Below, one piece after another: positions 1 to 12,038 of a DNA stretch of 64,000 nucleotides; positions within the stretch are counted from its first letter, which is position 1, and each line of letters begins with the position of its first letter. Below the pieces are notes generated by a model. That model was not told where the DNA came from and did no database searches. It saw only the letters and a program-made list of their open reading frames with translations. The translations under genes were made by a program, and so were the position numbers. Origin of the DNA: Heliocidaris tuberculata (taxonomy: Eukaryota > Echinodermata > Echinoidea > Camarodonta > Echinometridae); NCBI GenBank assembly GCA_025618425.1, contig CM046847.1, forward strand, positions 2,576,259 through 2,640,258, read 5' to 3'.

Positions 1-174
1 AAAATACATGAATGTACATGTACTTATAAAAAAGGAAGGGGAATACAAAGAAATCTTATGAAGAAAAACTCGTTTGAGACGATGATCATGATGATTCTTA
101 ATAATTTTGTACGGGCAGCTCTTGGGAATTTTGACATCGTGATCGTAGAGATCGAGTCACTTACTCACTTTGTA

Positions 175-440
175 GTTCATCATATCATTATCATATCATT
201 ATCATATCATTATCATATCATCACCATACCATCATCACATGATTTCATATCGTCATTAATTCACATAATCATCAATTCATCATGATCAACCATATAGCAC
301 CATTGATATCATCATCGATCATCATAATCATCAAAGACATCATCATATCATCATTATCAAGATAATAACATCATCAAAACAATTATCTTCATCAGACATC
401 AAATATCATCATTCATCAAACTCATCATTCATCAAAAAAA
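175..440. repeat. ATC/ATT-rich degenerate microsatellite
   Basis: Runs of CATCAT and TATCATTATCAT units, imperfect over roughly 265 bases. The small reading frames across it are repeat-encoded (Ile/His/Ser) and not credible genes. Confidence 0.8.
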
Positions 441-1664
441 ATCATCAAGCCAACATTTTCTTCTCTGTCCGACTGCAACTTCATCCTTTAACACACACAT
501 GCGGTTCCCTTTTGAAATTCGATCTGTTTATACAAAGCGCCTTTCCGCCCAATGCCGCCGCGGTATATGAAAGGAAAAAAGAAAAAAGAAAAAAAAAAGG
601 CGCATACCTTCATTGGCTGGCTGGCATATGACTTGTCATGACTTGTTATTAACGGACCGCTCATGAAATGACGTCACAAGCCCAATTTTATGAATGAAAA
701 TGTTAATCGCGCGCACTGTAGACATCCTTTGCTTCTCACAGCCTTGCTTTTCACTTTCGCATGAACAATGAAGGATATTATTTTGGATATATCGTTCATG
801 TACTCTTAATCTGATTTCAGTAATTGGTAACTTCTTTGCTAAAGTTTCAGGATATTGTGACAGTGTCAGATCGTGATCGTCGATGTTAAAAATACCTGTT
901 TAATAGTGTACGAGTTGTGAGATGCCACGTGCGAGTGTGGAGCGACTGTTGAATATGCATGAGTTTGTAAACTTTACGCCCGTTAATCGCTCATAGACTT
1001 ATCGTTCACTGCAAAGAAGGGGGAAGGGCACTAAATGCAAATTATGTCATGGGTTCAATGAACCAATGAGCAGTCTCCGAATAGCGGCAGTGAGCTTTGC
1101 TCTCTGTGTATACGAATGTGTAAGGTTATGTTTCACAGTGAGTTGAACGAATCAAAAGCGCATCACTGCAATGGTGCGCTAGAGCACTACATGGATTTTT
1201 TTTACATGTAAATAGTAAATGGCTGTTCAACGTTCATCTACCGCCTTGTCGTGTACATACATAGGTGATAATTAAATACTCATTTTCGGGTATCGGTTAT
1301 CTAATATTTTGACCCGGGTCCCGAGGCTCTCGGGCGGGACTCGGGTACCCGGTTTTTAGTCCCAGCCCTAATAGGAAGATACTCAAACTTCCTATAAAGG
1401 TCACTGAAGGAATGATTGCACTGAGGACACAAACAGGGATGTTACAGCAAAAATATATATACCCCCAACAGCCCTGTATGTAAGGCTGCACACACAAAGA
1501 GGTCAAAAGCAGAGAAGAACAGTGATTAGTACCCCTCTATAATCAAAACATGGGAATATGCTCTAGTTTTAATCTTTACAAAAATATTTCATGAGAAGAC
1601 AATGCAAGAATGTTCTACTGTTTTATCTTTTGTAAACAATGTTCTGGAAGAATTGATAATGTGG

Positions 1665-1815
1665 ACATGTTGTGGTCTAATGGATAAGTTCCTAGACTAA
1701 GCAGCACAAGGTACAGTGTTCAGATCCCTGCCACAGCACTAATATCCTTTAGCAAGGCATTAATCTACATTTGCCACACCCCACCCAGGTGAAGTACCTG
1801 GGTACCCAATTGGAA
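1665..1815 (+). repeat. tRNA-derived SINE-like element
   Basis: The head reads like a tRNA: a TGGTCTAATGGATAAG block resembling an A box and GTTCAGATCCC resembling a B box about 45 bases later. It is followed by a non-tRNA body (AATATCCTTTAGCAAGGCATTAATC, then an A-rich tract). This arrangement is typical of RNA polymerase III-derived SINEs. It is not a functional tRNA because the anticodon arm and acceptor stem do not pair. Confidence 0.55.
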
Positions 1816-1930
1816 AAAAAATCTTTAAATGCTGGAGTGTTATATCATTGTAGCATGGCTAAAGCCAAGATTAATATTGATGACAGAGGCTACCTTGGGT
1901 AAATAAGATCATACTACTGAAACTACTTAC

Positions 1931-4900
1931 CAGTCATATTGCCACAGGCACCCGTTGGAATGATCATCTCAACAACCTTGTCACATGATGGACACATGGT
2001 GAAGTAGGTGAAGAAGTAGTTAACAATCTGTCCCATCACCCTACCCCAGTTGATAGAGTTGAGAGTGCCTAGACCATGGCGTTCCTTAAAAGCAGCATCA
2101 GTGACGACAGGCTTGATCACAAGATCGCAGTCATCAGAAGACATGTCAGGTCCTAAAAATATAAGTGCAATGGAAATTGTAGAGATGTAATTCATGATCA
2201 TGTTTTTTAGGGGTTTTTTGCCTTGAAAAGGATAACTTACCCTTTCAACACAACCAACTGATCATGAGATCAATCTATAAATAATTCATTCATTCAATCA
2301 AAGGTACATGTACTAAAAGAAGAATGACTGACCCCCCTCCCCCCAACAAAAAGAATTGAACCAATTCACCTTATGTTTCATTGAACTCACTGATAAATTC
2401 ATTTGCAAATCAACCAATCTATCCATCCATCAATCAACCAACCATCCAAAAACTAACCCACTAACCAACCAACCAATCAATTAATCAACCAACCATCCAA
2501 AAACTAACCCATCATCCAACCAACCAACCATAAAACTTATAAACCAACTAACCAACCAAGTTAACCAACCAACCAACCATCTCATCCATTAGTAAACCAA
2601 CCAACCTATTAATTATCTAACCAACCAATCATCCAATTCATCAATTAACCAACCAATCAATCAATTGATCAATAAACCAATAAACCATTGAATCAATTAC
2701 AACTAACTCACCATGGAAGATGTGGATGTTTCTATCAATGGCTGTGAACATGGAGAGCTTTTGGAGCTGGGAGCAACGAGGTACCATTACAATGAAATCA
2801 ATGTAGTCATGATCTCGAATGGCTTCAATAGCTGCGCTACCTGTGTCACCTGATGTGCCTGTCACCGTACAGAGAATTATTGTTCTATTTTCATTTCATT
2901 TCATTTTGTTTATTTCCACTTCCAACAAAATAAAATAGATGGGTTTGCGTATTAAAGTTGTATCCTTCTGGAATCCGGCAAGTATCCACAAAAGATAAGG
3001 TCCATATTGCCAGCTCAAGTTCCATTTTTTATCATTTGTTTTCTTTATACCAAGGATGCAAGCCCCTGCGTGGAATCTCAAAGCACAATTAATTTTATCT
3101 TCGAGTCCTTTGAACATTTTCATTAAGTCAGTGCTTTAACTACATGTACAATTATTGAGGAATGTATTTTAAGTCTTTCATTGTAGGGATGTACTTAAGA
3201 AGAAGTAATACAACTAATGAAGTTACTAAAGGGCTACAAAGCCCCCTAAACCCTGCCACACTTTTCATTCTATCTACGTGAAGATGGAGGTGTGGCACTT
3301 CAAGTATTCAGCATGCTCCATTTCAAATGTATGTACATGTATGAAATACAATGCATAAAATAATTGGCAACTTCATTAAAGGGAAAGTTCACCCTGAAGA
3401 TTACTTGAGTTTAAAAAATGCAGAAAAAATAAAGAAAAATATTGGCGAAGGTTTGATGAAAATCGGTCAAATAATAAAAGAGTTATGAGTATTTAAAGTT
3501 TTGGATTCGTGACGTCACATGCGAGCAGCTGCCCATTGGTCATGTAATAAATATTCCATATATTCGCATTTTTTTTTACGTTCCACGATAAATTAATATT
3601 GTTTCTTTTCAGAATCTAGTATTGAATAACATTTCTGACAATATATCAAATGCACAGACGAAAATATTCTAAATTTTCTGAGAAACTGTGTTTTATGGAA
3701 TATTTATCACATTACATAATGGAGGAGCTGCTCGCATGTGACGTCACAAAATCAAAACTTCAAAAGTCCATAACTCCGTTATTCTTTAACGGATTTTGTC
3801 CAAACTTTCGCAAATATTTTTCTTTATTTTTTCTGCATTTTTTAAACTCAAGTAATCTTCGGGATGAACTTTCCCTTTAACAGTAACTTTTTTTTCTTCT
3901 ACAATGACACACAAGGGGTGTACATGTACATGTAAATCAAAATCTAACTTACCAACAACAAGAATAACTCTCTTCTTCCTCTTTGCTAGAAAGTACTTCA
4001 TGAACTGGCCCACAGTGACCATAGAAAGATCCTTGAAGGATAAAGTTTTGGTGTGGAACAGCTCTGCAACATTCAGGCCATTGGACAATCTGGTCACCTT
4101 GCTAACTTCTGGGAGCTTCAATTTGGAAACTGCTTGATCAACAATGTCTGTAAAGCAGAATAATTATTAAAGATGTATACTTGCAATTACTGAAATAACT
4201 CAGCCTCAAGTTGCTTTACTTTTCATTTTGGTTTCAACCTTTAAATATGGGCAATGACTTCCAACCAATCATCAGTGGTTGCCAAAGGCCAAAGGTTATC
4301 TCCAATAACCTCGCATAAGTGTGAGTGGCCAAAGGCATCAGTTTCCATGTAGTTGCATACAATCATAAATCTTGTTCTTTATTGTTCTGAAGTTGAATTG
4401 CTGAGAATATTATGCTCCTGGACAAATGTAAAAGAAAACACATATTTTCAAACTAATAATGATGCGTAAAAGAATATTGTTCACCCAAATTAACAGGTCC
4501 TAGCTTAGCAAACCATAACCAGCATAGCTTTAGCTCACTTCCACTCACGTCACTTTAAAGTTTAATTTAAGCCATTATGCATTAAGGGCAGAAAAGCTGT
4601 TACTTGTTTAATTTTATTAATTATTTTTACTTCTGATAAATGATAATTAATATTGGTAGTATGCTGGCCAGAATCGCCGGTAATCTTATGAGTCATAACA
4701 GATTTCAAATTCGATCTCACCATTCAGATCAGAAAGTGGAACTTCATCTTCGCCAACGAACAGCGGAAATATCTTCTTGCAGAGCTGAGCGTAGGAGAGT
4801 GAGGACCATTCTTGCAGAGTGCCCGCCGAGAGCTCCGGGATCACTTCGGGTATGAGAAGACCCCCGTCTGGTAAATAACCTGGAGAGAAGATCGCTTCTT

Positions 4901-4949
4901 CAAACGAAAATTTCCCGAATTCTTCGGATCTTGTGCCCACGTACTTCAT
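1931..4949 (-). CDS. THNSL2: Threonine synthase-like 2 (5' part; gene runs off the left edge)
   Basis: Four coding exons on the minus strand: 4721-4949, 3953-4147, 2712-2858 and 1931-2152 (229, 195, 147 and 222 nt), all with GT donors and AG acceptors and joining in frame to give 264 codons. The ATG at 4949 begins MKYVGTRSEE, like the family N-terminus (YVSTRG in human). The N-terminal threonine-synthase domain includes YLPDGGLLIP (residues 25-34). LSFKDLS places the pyridoxal-phosphate lysine at K115, and GTSGDTGSAAIE is the glycine-rich phosphate-binding loop. LNSINWGRVMGQIVNYFFTYF follows in the last visible exon. Human THNSL2 has about 480 residues, so roughly the C-terminal half is missing here and should lie left of base 1. 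In vertebrates THNSL2 is a PLP-dependent lyase acting on O-phosphohomoserine-like substrates and not a true threonine synthase. That assignment follows from family knowledge, not from this sequence. Confidence 0.92.
2430..2700. repeat. AACC-type tetranucleotide microsatellite in THNSL2 intron 3
   Basis: Degenerate ACCAACCAACC / CAATCAATC units fill about 270 bases directly beside THNSL2 exon 3. They stop about 12 bases before the exon 3 donor at 2711. Confidence 0.8.
3376..3880. mobile_element. MITE-like element with long terminal inverted repeats (THNSL2 intron 2)
   Basis: The left end starts TTAAAGGGAAAGTTCA and the right end finishes TGAACTTTCCCTTTAA, an exact inverted match. Similarity continues inward for about 180 bases on each arm (for example GTGACGTCACATGCGAGCAG at 3511 against CTGCTCGCATGTGACGTCAC at 3729). 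The arms surround a short AT-rich centre. It has no transposase frame, so it is a non-autonomous foldback/MITE element. It lies in THNSL2 intron 2, between exons 2 and 3, close to exon 2. Confidence 0.85.
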
Positions 4950-7046
4950 CTTGGAATTGCAGCAGTGCTAACTGAACTTGAATTTAGTAATTTAGATCGA
5001 TTTTTTTACGAGGTTATCACCGAAAAAGTGAAGGACTGTCATAACATGACAGCAATCCGATCCCCGCATCCAGGCCAGCTCAGATCAGTCAATTACGTCA
5101 TTGCTGGCTAGCTTAGTCTGGAAATCAGACCCGTACCAACATTCGGACATTTTGGGTAACTTCAACCTTCGCGCAACCCCGGCGCGCAGCTCGCAGCTAG
5201 ATACCCCCCTCCCCTCCCCAAGCCTGGAAGGCTGCGTCGCTGGAGCACCCTAGTTTGCAGGCACAAACCCTGGTCAGTCGTGCAAGAGAGTCTGCGCTGT
5301 AAGACTACCATAGGCCATGTACTGTAGCTGCTCCTGACCAGGCCTATATTGACACGACCAGTAGGTAGCTGGATTAGGCTCCTCTCAAGACACAATGATT
5401 TTCTGATAAAATGTCAAATTAGGGTCTGTGCTTGCAGACTAGGAGCACCCCCTTGTTATTTTCAGGGGCACTGAGGACCCCCCCCCCCCCCCCCCCCCCC
5501 GTGGCATTGGTCAGAGAAAATCTCTGAAAATATCACAAATGGGCTCAAGAAATTCCACACAAAATGGCATGAGGTTGTCTTCGCGTCATTATCATCCTTT
5601 TGATAATTAGCCTACCGGTATTTACATATTTTTCTTTTCCTCTTTTCATCTAAGAAGAATGGTTCCTTTGTAATATTTCTATTAAAAAAAAAAAACTACC
5701 ATTACAATGTAATCTAACCAAAAGGTATTTTCATTCACCATGTCGCGTAGGATAGGTATTATGGCGCCAGGGGCAAGAAGTGAGTGAACTTTGCGCCCCC
5801 GCCGAAACCTCTCTACGCAACTGTACAAGCGAGGGAGCAAAGTGACCGATCGAGCTGTAGATTTTTTTGCGCATTTCAACGTTTAAAAATGCATTTTTAT
5901 GCATTTTACGCGGGGGAAAATCGCAGTCAAGCCCCGGGGGCCACTCAGGTATATTGGTGTACACATGCGCGTCCAAAAAAAACGCGTAAAAAGGGGTCTT
6001 TTTTTTCATCCAGGACGCGTAACGCGCGTTACGTGTTAAGGGGTCCGAAAACGCCGATTTTCAACAAAAAGGGGGTGCTGAACATAATTGAAGTAAAAAA
6101 TAACATTTGTAATTTAACCAACAGCAGTTCTGTGCAGTTTATTTTGTTTGCCTTGTGTGAAGAATTTATCCACCAAAGGTGAAGGATATGTCAGTTTGCA
6201 AAAGGTGATCTTGAATTCAAGTGGTGTATTTTTTATGTTGGTTAAGTTAATCTTGTTTAGGGAGTAATATTTAAGACAAACTTGTTTATGGGGTAATATT
6301 TCAATCAAACCTGTTAAGGGGGTAATTTTTATGAAAAAAACACGCGAAATCCTCGTTAAGGGGTAATTTTTACGAAAAAAAGCACGCGAAATCCTTGTTA
6401 AGGGGTGTCTTTTCACCAAAGTATGAAACTTGTTCGTAGATACACCACTGTCATTCACCACTAACTGCAAACGAATTTATTCCACTGTACCGGTAGTGCA
6501 TTTCAGAATGGAAATAGGGATACGTAAAATTATGTAAAAATCGTACTGAAATGTCTAAACGAATGCAAGCATCGCGATTAGCATATGAAAAAAGGAAAAA
6601 TCGTTAGGGGCCTACCAGAAAATTTATATCAATTAAAGGACATATATAAAAACAATTATAGCACTGGCGAAAATCGCACATTATCAATTTAAAGGCGGGG
6701 GTGGGGGAGTGATGATTGATGAATAAATCATCTCCAAACACGTGATTACAATTCTGCATATTCATACTCCAATGTATATATACTCAAATTCCAAATAATG
6801 CCATCGATGTCAGTCATTTATTTTAAACATATTTTCAGGTTGATTCAATTTTCCTAAGTTTTATATTCGAATATAAATTTGCATCAAAGTATAATCTGAC
6901 TAAAATAAAATGATCCAAGGTCAGTGAACATGTTGTATCTTTGATTGATTAAGAGCATTAATCTATAGGAAACAATTAAAATGTTTTCTGTGTTAGTGAT
7001 GGACAGGTTTCACGTTTTATTAATATTACAAAATAATAGTATGGTA
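4950..7046. other. Intergenic stretch upstream of THNSL2 with GC-tract and short-repeat debris
   Basis: This should contain the THNSL2 promoter, since the gene is transcribed leftwards from about 4.95-5.1 kb; no TATA box stands out. A poly-C run sits near 5,480-5,502. From about 5,925 to 6,420 the sequence is a dispersed repeat: a CCCCGGGGGCCACTCAGG head, then imperfect copies of a GTTAAGGGGTAATTTTTA unit at about 6,240-6,400. No gene is visible. Confidence 0.5.
6235..6420. repeat. Short imperfect tandem repeat (TTAAGGGGTAATTTTTA unit)
   Basis: At least four related copies of a roughly 40-base unit: a 'TTTATGGGGTAATATTT' or 'TTAAGGGGGTAATTTTTATG' core followed by ACGCGAAATCCT. An isolated match (GTGTTAAGGGGTCCG) lies nearby at 6,033. 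Non-coding. Confidence 0.6.
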
Positions 7047-7686
7047 GTGTGGCCATATTTCGCGCATGTCCTAAGTTCGCGCACAGGGTAATATCTCAAA
7101 AACTAGAAAGAATTTCGAAAATCTGATAGCACCAATCGATAGAGGAACCTAAAATTACCTAGGGACAAAATTTTCTTTCAAATTGGGTGAGAAGTTTTGA
7201 AGATATTGACGAAAAATCGGCAAAATTTGCTACTTTTTTGCGTCCGTTTCCGAAAATATGAAGTACCGACAAGGGTCTAGAAATCGTCATTTTGAGAGAA
7301 GATGTCATCAAACTTGTAAGTAAAGCATGATACCAAATGATTGTATGATAAAATTGCCTTGCAAATGATGTAAATAGCTTACCTTTGATGGATTGTTATG
7401 TTGGATTAAGTAGATGCAAACTCGCGTGCGTGAAATAAGGTCTCCCTGTTTTCATGACCCATTTTCAGTTCCATGCGCGTAGCGATCCGACATCGAATTT
7501 TGAAATCGGGATATCTCCGAAATTCTTAGTCGATCAGCTTCCTTCTTGGACACATTTGCAAACTAATATTTAGCTTTCCTTTTGGTATGAATCGTTTTGA
7601 ATAAATTACTGTAGAATATGAGAAATTACAGATGGAATTTCACATTCCTAGAAATTTTTAAAATGTGCGCGAAATATGGTCACCCC
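7047..7686. mobile_element. MITE-like element with CATATTTCGCGCA termini
   Basis: The left end GTGTGGCCATATTTCGCGCA is mirrored at the right end by TGCGCGAAATATGGTCACCCC. The interior repeats a degenerate 'CGCGTGCGTGAAATAAGGTC' motif near 7,421. About 640 bases, no coding capacity. Confidence 0.65.
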
Positions 7687-7971
7687 ATCATATATAACTT
7701 TGCTTTCATTGCATAATATTATGCAAACCTCAGAAAGCTTCCACTTCCGGAAATAAGTACTCAAATTATTTGGGCGTGCCAGATTGATTTTATTAAGAAA
7801 TTAGAGCAGGTACTGGTATACCATGTCCAATAATTTCATCCAAAATCAATTTACCGGTGATTATCTGGTTTATTATTTTCCCTCCTGTGGTTTGATGTTG
7901 ATTAAATTTGACTCCTTTTCGCAGAAAGGTGTGTACGTGTAGCGTTTGCTACTTTCTACCCCATCCTGTGC

Positions 7972-8443
7972 AGGGGTGTCGATCCGAGTTCATGATTGGG
8001 GGGATGACCGGCGAGTGAGCGAGCGGGGGGAGGGTGTGGGAGGGGGGGGTATCCCCCTCCCACACCAGGGCCTTTAAAAAAAAATCTGTCTGTGAAACTT
8101 ACATTAGAGCATCCCTAAATGGTTTTCTGTGTGATTAAATGTTGTCTAAAGTCACGGCAAATACAACAAAATAACAATGCGAGCGAACGAATTTTCTTCG
8201 ATATTTTCGCATTGAAATTATGGCATCACTTATTTCCTTATTTCTAATCATTAAAGAATGTGATGGTATTTCAAGATCAAGCATAATGAGTTTGGATAAT
8301 TATTAGTTTTAAGTTAATGTATCATAATTCTTATGTATTTCATAAAAAAATATTTGGGTATGATAATACAGGCCATCCCCCACCTCAAATTCGGGGAGGG
8401 GGGGGGGGGGGAGATATACCCCCATCCCCCGGTATCGACACCC
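7972..8443. repeat. Dispersed poly-G repeat with GGTGTCGAT ends
   Basis: Begins CAGGGGTGTCGATCCGAG and ends GGTATCGACACCCATG, an inverted pair. The inner side of each end has a G-rich block (about 8,020-8,055 and 8,390-8,425). Similar 'cgtcgctaggat'/'gtagccaggatt' repeats with poly-G blocks recur through the window. Confidence 0.55.
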
Positions 8444-8769
8444 ATGATCGTGTGATCGCAATATATGGAATAATTCATCCCTCAAGCTAAAACTTAATAG
8501 AAAATTGGATATTCGGCGTTTCTTGTCAAGGTAAAGAATTGTACTATTTTTCTTATAACATTACTCAATCAGTCATATTATCACTTTTCTGTTATTTCCT
8601 TCTGGCAGACACATAGTGATTCTCAGACCATCATTAAACACAGTGTCACTCTCTTTGATTTGTCAAGTATGGTCTCTCTTTCAAAGATGGGACATAGAAA
8701 CATAATAAAGAAAAGGGGATGCGGTTGCTCAAGATGATCTTGTTTAAAATACACAGGTCCCGTTTCGAA

Positions 8770-8891
8770 GAGGGAGAGAGAGCGAGAGATAGAGAGAAAG
8801 AGAGAGGGGGGAGAGCAACATACAGATTGAGAGAGAGAGAGAGAGAGAGGGGGGAGAGAGAGAGAGGGAGAAAGAGAGATAGAGAGAGAGT

Positions 8892-8949
<58 letters not shown>

Positions 8950-8950
8950 T
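8770..8950. repeat. GA/CT microsatellite
   Basis: About 180 bases of AGAGAG with a few interruptions, ending in a G run at 8,941-8,949. Both strands give long Arg/Glu or Ser/Leu frames that are artefacts of the repeat. Confidence 0.9.
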
Positions 8951-8959
8951 GTAAAGTTC

Positions 8960-10264
8960 AAATTGAGGGAAAGGGGAAGTAATCAATGGTAATGTTCCAG
9001 TTTTTCTCAGTAATTCTGGGCTTTTTTCCGGCACATTTTCGCAGGAAGTTCTATATCGCGTATCATTTTCAACACTACATATAGTCCGGCATAATCCCCA
9101 TTTAATCCACCCTGTCAACCATAACCCAAATACTTGGAAAGTGACAAAATGTAAGATGAAATCAATGATTACACATTTGCGTACGACATTACTTGCCTCT
9201 GTATTACATTTTGACTTATTATACTGGTATATTTTTTACTCGATTAAGAAAACTGCCTGTGAATTATCAACACCAAATCATGCCAAAAGAATACTTAAAA
9301 GTTATTTCCCAATACAATATACGTCGTGCGTTCTACTGTGATTTCCTCCAATGAGAGTTGTAAATCGCATAAATGAATCTGCGGTAGCTGAATTTTAACC
9401 ACTAAAACTTTTTTAATCCACACGTTAATCTTCGAAATCTGTCCAGAATGGAGATCATATTACAGGAAACAAAAGTATAAGTAACGTGATTGAAATTGAT
9501 ATTCATCATTAAATTTCAACGTTTTATTTTGGCACTGCTAGAGTCGATTTCCCTCGTATAAACTTTCTAGCTTGATTATTTTGTTACACGCAAAGGTAAG
9601 TGATCCTATATTACAGTGATTGTATTTAATATCGTTGTGTTGTTTATTTAACACTTCCTGAACTGGATGGATTAAAAGTGCTATCTTATTTCAAGATTAA
9701 TGTCCATACACACGAACAGGTGTTTCTAAACTTGCCATTATACATGTATATTCAGATATTGTTGAGTATGTATTCTCACTTGTGTATGATTGTATACAAA
9801 GGCCCTAAGTTGTTCAGTGGGGTGGCCACGAAAGTAAATTAATTTGTGTAGCAGGGACGGCGGAATGTTTTTCAAAGTGGGAAGGGGCATTGTCAAAAAT
9901 GGTATTTTCCGGTGCATGAGAACGCAGTGTTTTTATCCTTGAAAGGTTGAGGTGACATTAAAGAAAAGTTTCTTTGTTTTCATTGTATTTCATGAAGTCA
10001 TTAAAATGTATTGGGCTTCATTAAGTAGGGGATACGCTATACTGACCAAATGCCCACTATAGGCCTTCGCCCATTTTCTTGGGTTGATTTTCCTGTTCAT
10101 AAATTTTGAGGCCTTCTTTGGCAACTGAGCCCCAAAAAGGTTTTGGAAATTATTATATTTGGCCTCTCTTGCATGCGATGGGTAAAATGTCCGTTCAGAT
10201 TTGAAAATTGCCCGTTGTTCTTTGCTGCTTCATGTGCATCATAATATCTCTTTCCTCTAAGTTA
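8960..10264. other. Intergenic stretch, nothing recognised
   Basis: AT-rich sequence without a coding pattern on either strand. It may hold the non-coding first exon and promoter of the acidic-precursor gene that starts at 11,283, but no core promoter is identifiable. Confidence 0.4.
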
Positions 10265-10725
10265 ATGCAGGGGCGTCGCTAGGATATTTTAAATAGGGGG
10301 GGGGGTGTGACACCCAAATTTGCGGACAAAAATGCTGCACCCAAATCTCCCCTCCCCCACAAATAAAAATAAAAGAAAATCGCAGATGTAGAGATCTTGA
10401 TCATACGGGCCCATCTTCGCAAGGGGGCGGAAGCCCTTTGCCCGAATATCAATATAACTTCTAAATTTTTGTGAGCGAGCGAAGCGAGCGAGCAAATTTT
10501 AAAAAACTTTTCGTAGTGAAAATCTAGTTGGACAGAAGTTACATAATTATCTGGGAACCTTGCTGCCCAAATATGTGGATATGCTGGCACCTTGCTGCCC
10601 GAATTTTCAGTGGTGGTTGCCCGAATATCGGAACTTTGAAAATCCTTGGGGGGGGGGGGGGGGGGGGGGCCAGCAGCCCATTTCCGAAGGGGGCGCCTTT
10701 TGCCCCAAATATTAACTTTCCAGTT
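10265..10725. repeat. Dispersed 'TTCGGGCA' poly-G repeat, copy 1
   Basis: Starts GCAGGGGCGTCGCTAGGAT and carries a G run. Next comes GAGCGAGCGAAGCGAGCGAG, then GCCCGAATATCGGAACTTTG, then a second G run of about 20, then CCAGCAGCCC. The same ordered parts recur inverted or direct at 45,015-45,225, 46,620-46,900, 47,890-48,110 and 52,255-52,445, so this is a genuine interspersed family. Confidence 0.75.
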
Positions 10726-10737
10726 AATTGACCAATT

Positions 10738-10875
10738 TTTTCCCCTTCTTTTTCTTTCCTTCCCTTTTCCTTTCCTTCTTTTTTTTTTTTTTTGTTTTTT
10801 TTATTTTCCTTTCCTTTTCCTTTTCTCCTTTTCCATTTCTCTTTCCTCTTCCCTCTCCCTTTACCCCCTCTTCTG
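10738..10875. repeat. Polypyrimidine tract
   Basis: About 135 bases of almost pure C/T (TTTCCTTTCC-type). It explains the Lys-rich and Phe-rich frames on the two strands. Confidence 0.85.
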
Positions 10876-11282
10876 GCAATTTTAAACAGCATTCTGCTTT
10901 CTTTTAAAAAAAAAATCTGTGTAGGCCATGCATGGATGATTGATAAATGGAACATAGCTTTTAGAGAACTTGAGAAGGCACCAAGTATAGTCGAGAAAAG
11001 GGGTTATATTATTTGGCTGGGTTATTATACTCCGGCAAAAACGGCGGTGATGGAGAAAGGCACATACATGACATAAAAACAGAGGTAGATCATTCTCCTA
11101 TATCCGAATGACTTATACCATGCAGCTCATCGACTGTGTCTAACCTTGGACCTCGTTTACGGTTACGTGTCTGTTGCTTTATACAGGCCACCCGATTCTC
11201 ACATTTTCCGTATAGCTTAAATTATACTTTTCATCATTATAACATAACATTATTTGGTTCTTTTTAGGACACTGATTCTACT

Positions 11283-12038
11283 ATGGGTCCTAGAACGACA
11301 CCATTAACCATTCTCTGTCTCGTGCTGACTGTCGTGTCAGCTCGCTCTGTCATCAACCATGCCGACAGCAAGGACGATGACGGAAGATCAAATGAATTTC
11401 ATCAGCCCAATCCTCTTTGGGTGGACAAGGGAAAACGTGAAGTCATGCCGGACGTGGCGATCACCGGCATATCGAGGAACGCACCCGACGTCGATGTCGC
11501 AATCCAAAGCCATAGTGACCACGATGAGGATTACCGCCCGCCATTTCCCAAACACGATTTCGATTCAAGTGATGAGAGCGATGAGAGGAATACCACCAGT
11601 CGGTCGATGGTTAGGAGCGACGAGAGCGACTCACACAGCAGGCATAGTAGAGAAGTGAGCAATGAAAGGAATGACGACGACGACGATTCGGATAGTCGAC
11701 AGAAACGAGGCGCACACCATGCTGCCGACGATGAAAGAAGTCATTCTGACAGCGCGAAAAGAAATATATCTGGCAGCGACAGCAACAGCAGACAGAAGAG
11801 ACAAGCGAACAATCTCAGCGAGGACAAGGACGATGATTCTGATAGCAGGCAGAAAAGAAACACCAGCGATGTCAGTAATGATGATGACCGCTCTACCAGA
11901 AGTGCAGGCGATGTCAGTGATGACAGCCGCCAGAAAAGAGAGGTAAACGACAGCAACGCTGATGACGAAGATGTTAGTTCAGACGAAGAACGGCAAAGGG
12001 GATCCCTAGAACCTCCTACTGCAGGCACTCAACCGTAA
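11283..12038 (+). CDS. Secreted Asp/Ser-rich precursor with repeated RQKR processing sites (unassigned)
   Basis: A single coding exon of 251 residues. An AG acceptor after a T-rich tract ends at 11,267, 15 bases before the ATG, so a non-coding 5' exon is likely upstream. Residues 1-20 form a signal peptide (TILCLVLTVVSA, probable cut after A20). The rest is hydrophilic and strongly acidic (DDDDDSDS, DEDVSSDE) with no cysteine in the mature part. Furin-type RQKR sites end at residues 142, 173, 192 and 219, each preceded by Ser. Further basic sites are RHSR (123), KR (52, 160) and RSTR (206). N-glycosylation sequons NIS (161) and NTS (193) sit immediately after KR cleavage points; NTT is at 103 and NLS at 177. 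Processing would release short acidic peptides of about 9-32 residues. No peptide carries an amidation Gly before its basic site. I do not recognise the family. It could be a peptide precursor, an acidic extracellular or biomineral-matrix protein, or a coelomic-fluid protein. Confidence 0.85.
   Translation: MGPRTTPLTILCLVLTVVSARSVINHADSKDDDGRSNEFHQPNPLWVDKGKREVMPDVAITGISRNAPDVDVAIQSHSDHDEDYRPPFPKHDFDSSDESDERNTTSRSMVRSDESDSHSRHSREVSNERNDDDDDSDSRQKRGAHHAADDERSHSDSAKRNISGSDSNSRQKRQANNLSEDKDDDSDSRQKRNTSDVSNDDDRSTRSAGDVSDDSRQKREVNDSNADDEDVSSDEERQRGSLEPPTAGTQP

Larger units (their letters stand above)
1..1930. other. Left-edge non-coding stretch (probably THNSL2 intron 4)
   Basis: No coding exon is recognisable on either strand. 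If THNSL2 continues leftwards, as its truncated reading frame implies, all of this is its fourth intron. It holds an ATC-type microsatellite (about 175-440), an A-rich patch near 570-600, a cAMP-response-like TGACGTCA near 669, a GC-rich patch near 1,310-1,360 and a tRNA-derived SINE-like unit near 1,670-1,815. I looked for the downstream THNSL2 exons on the minus strand and did not see them. Confidence 0.5.

Noticed and set aside
2896..3123. 75-codon minus-strand frame in THNSL2 intron 3
   Set aside because: Sits between THNSL2 exons 2 and 3 with no matching domain; likely repeat-derived sequence.
10539..10955. 138-codon Lys/Arg/Gly-rich frame
   Set aside because: Product of the polypyrimidine tract and the neighbouring G run.
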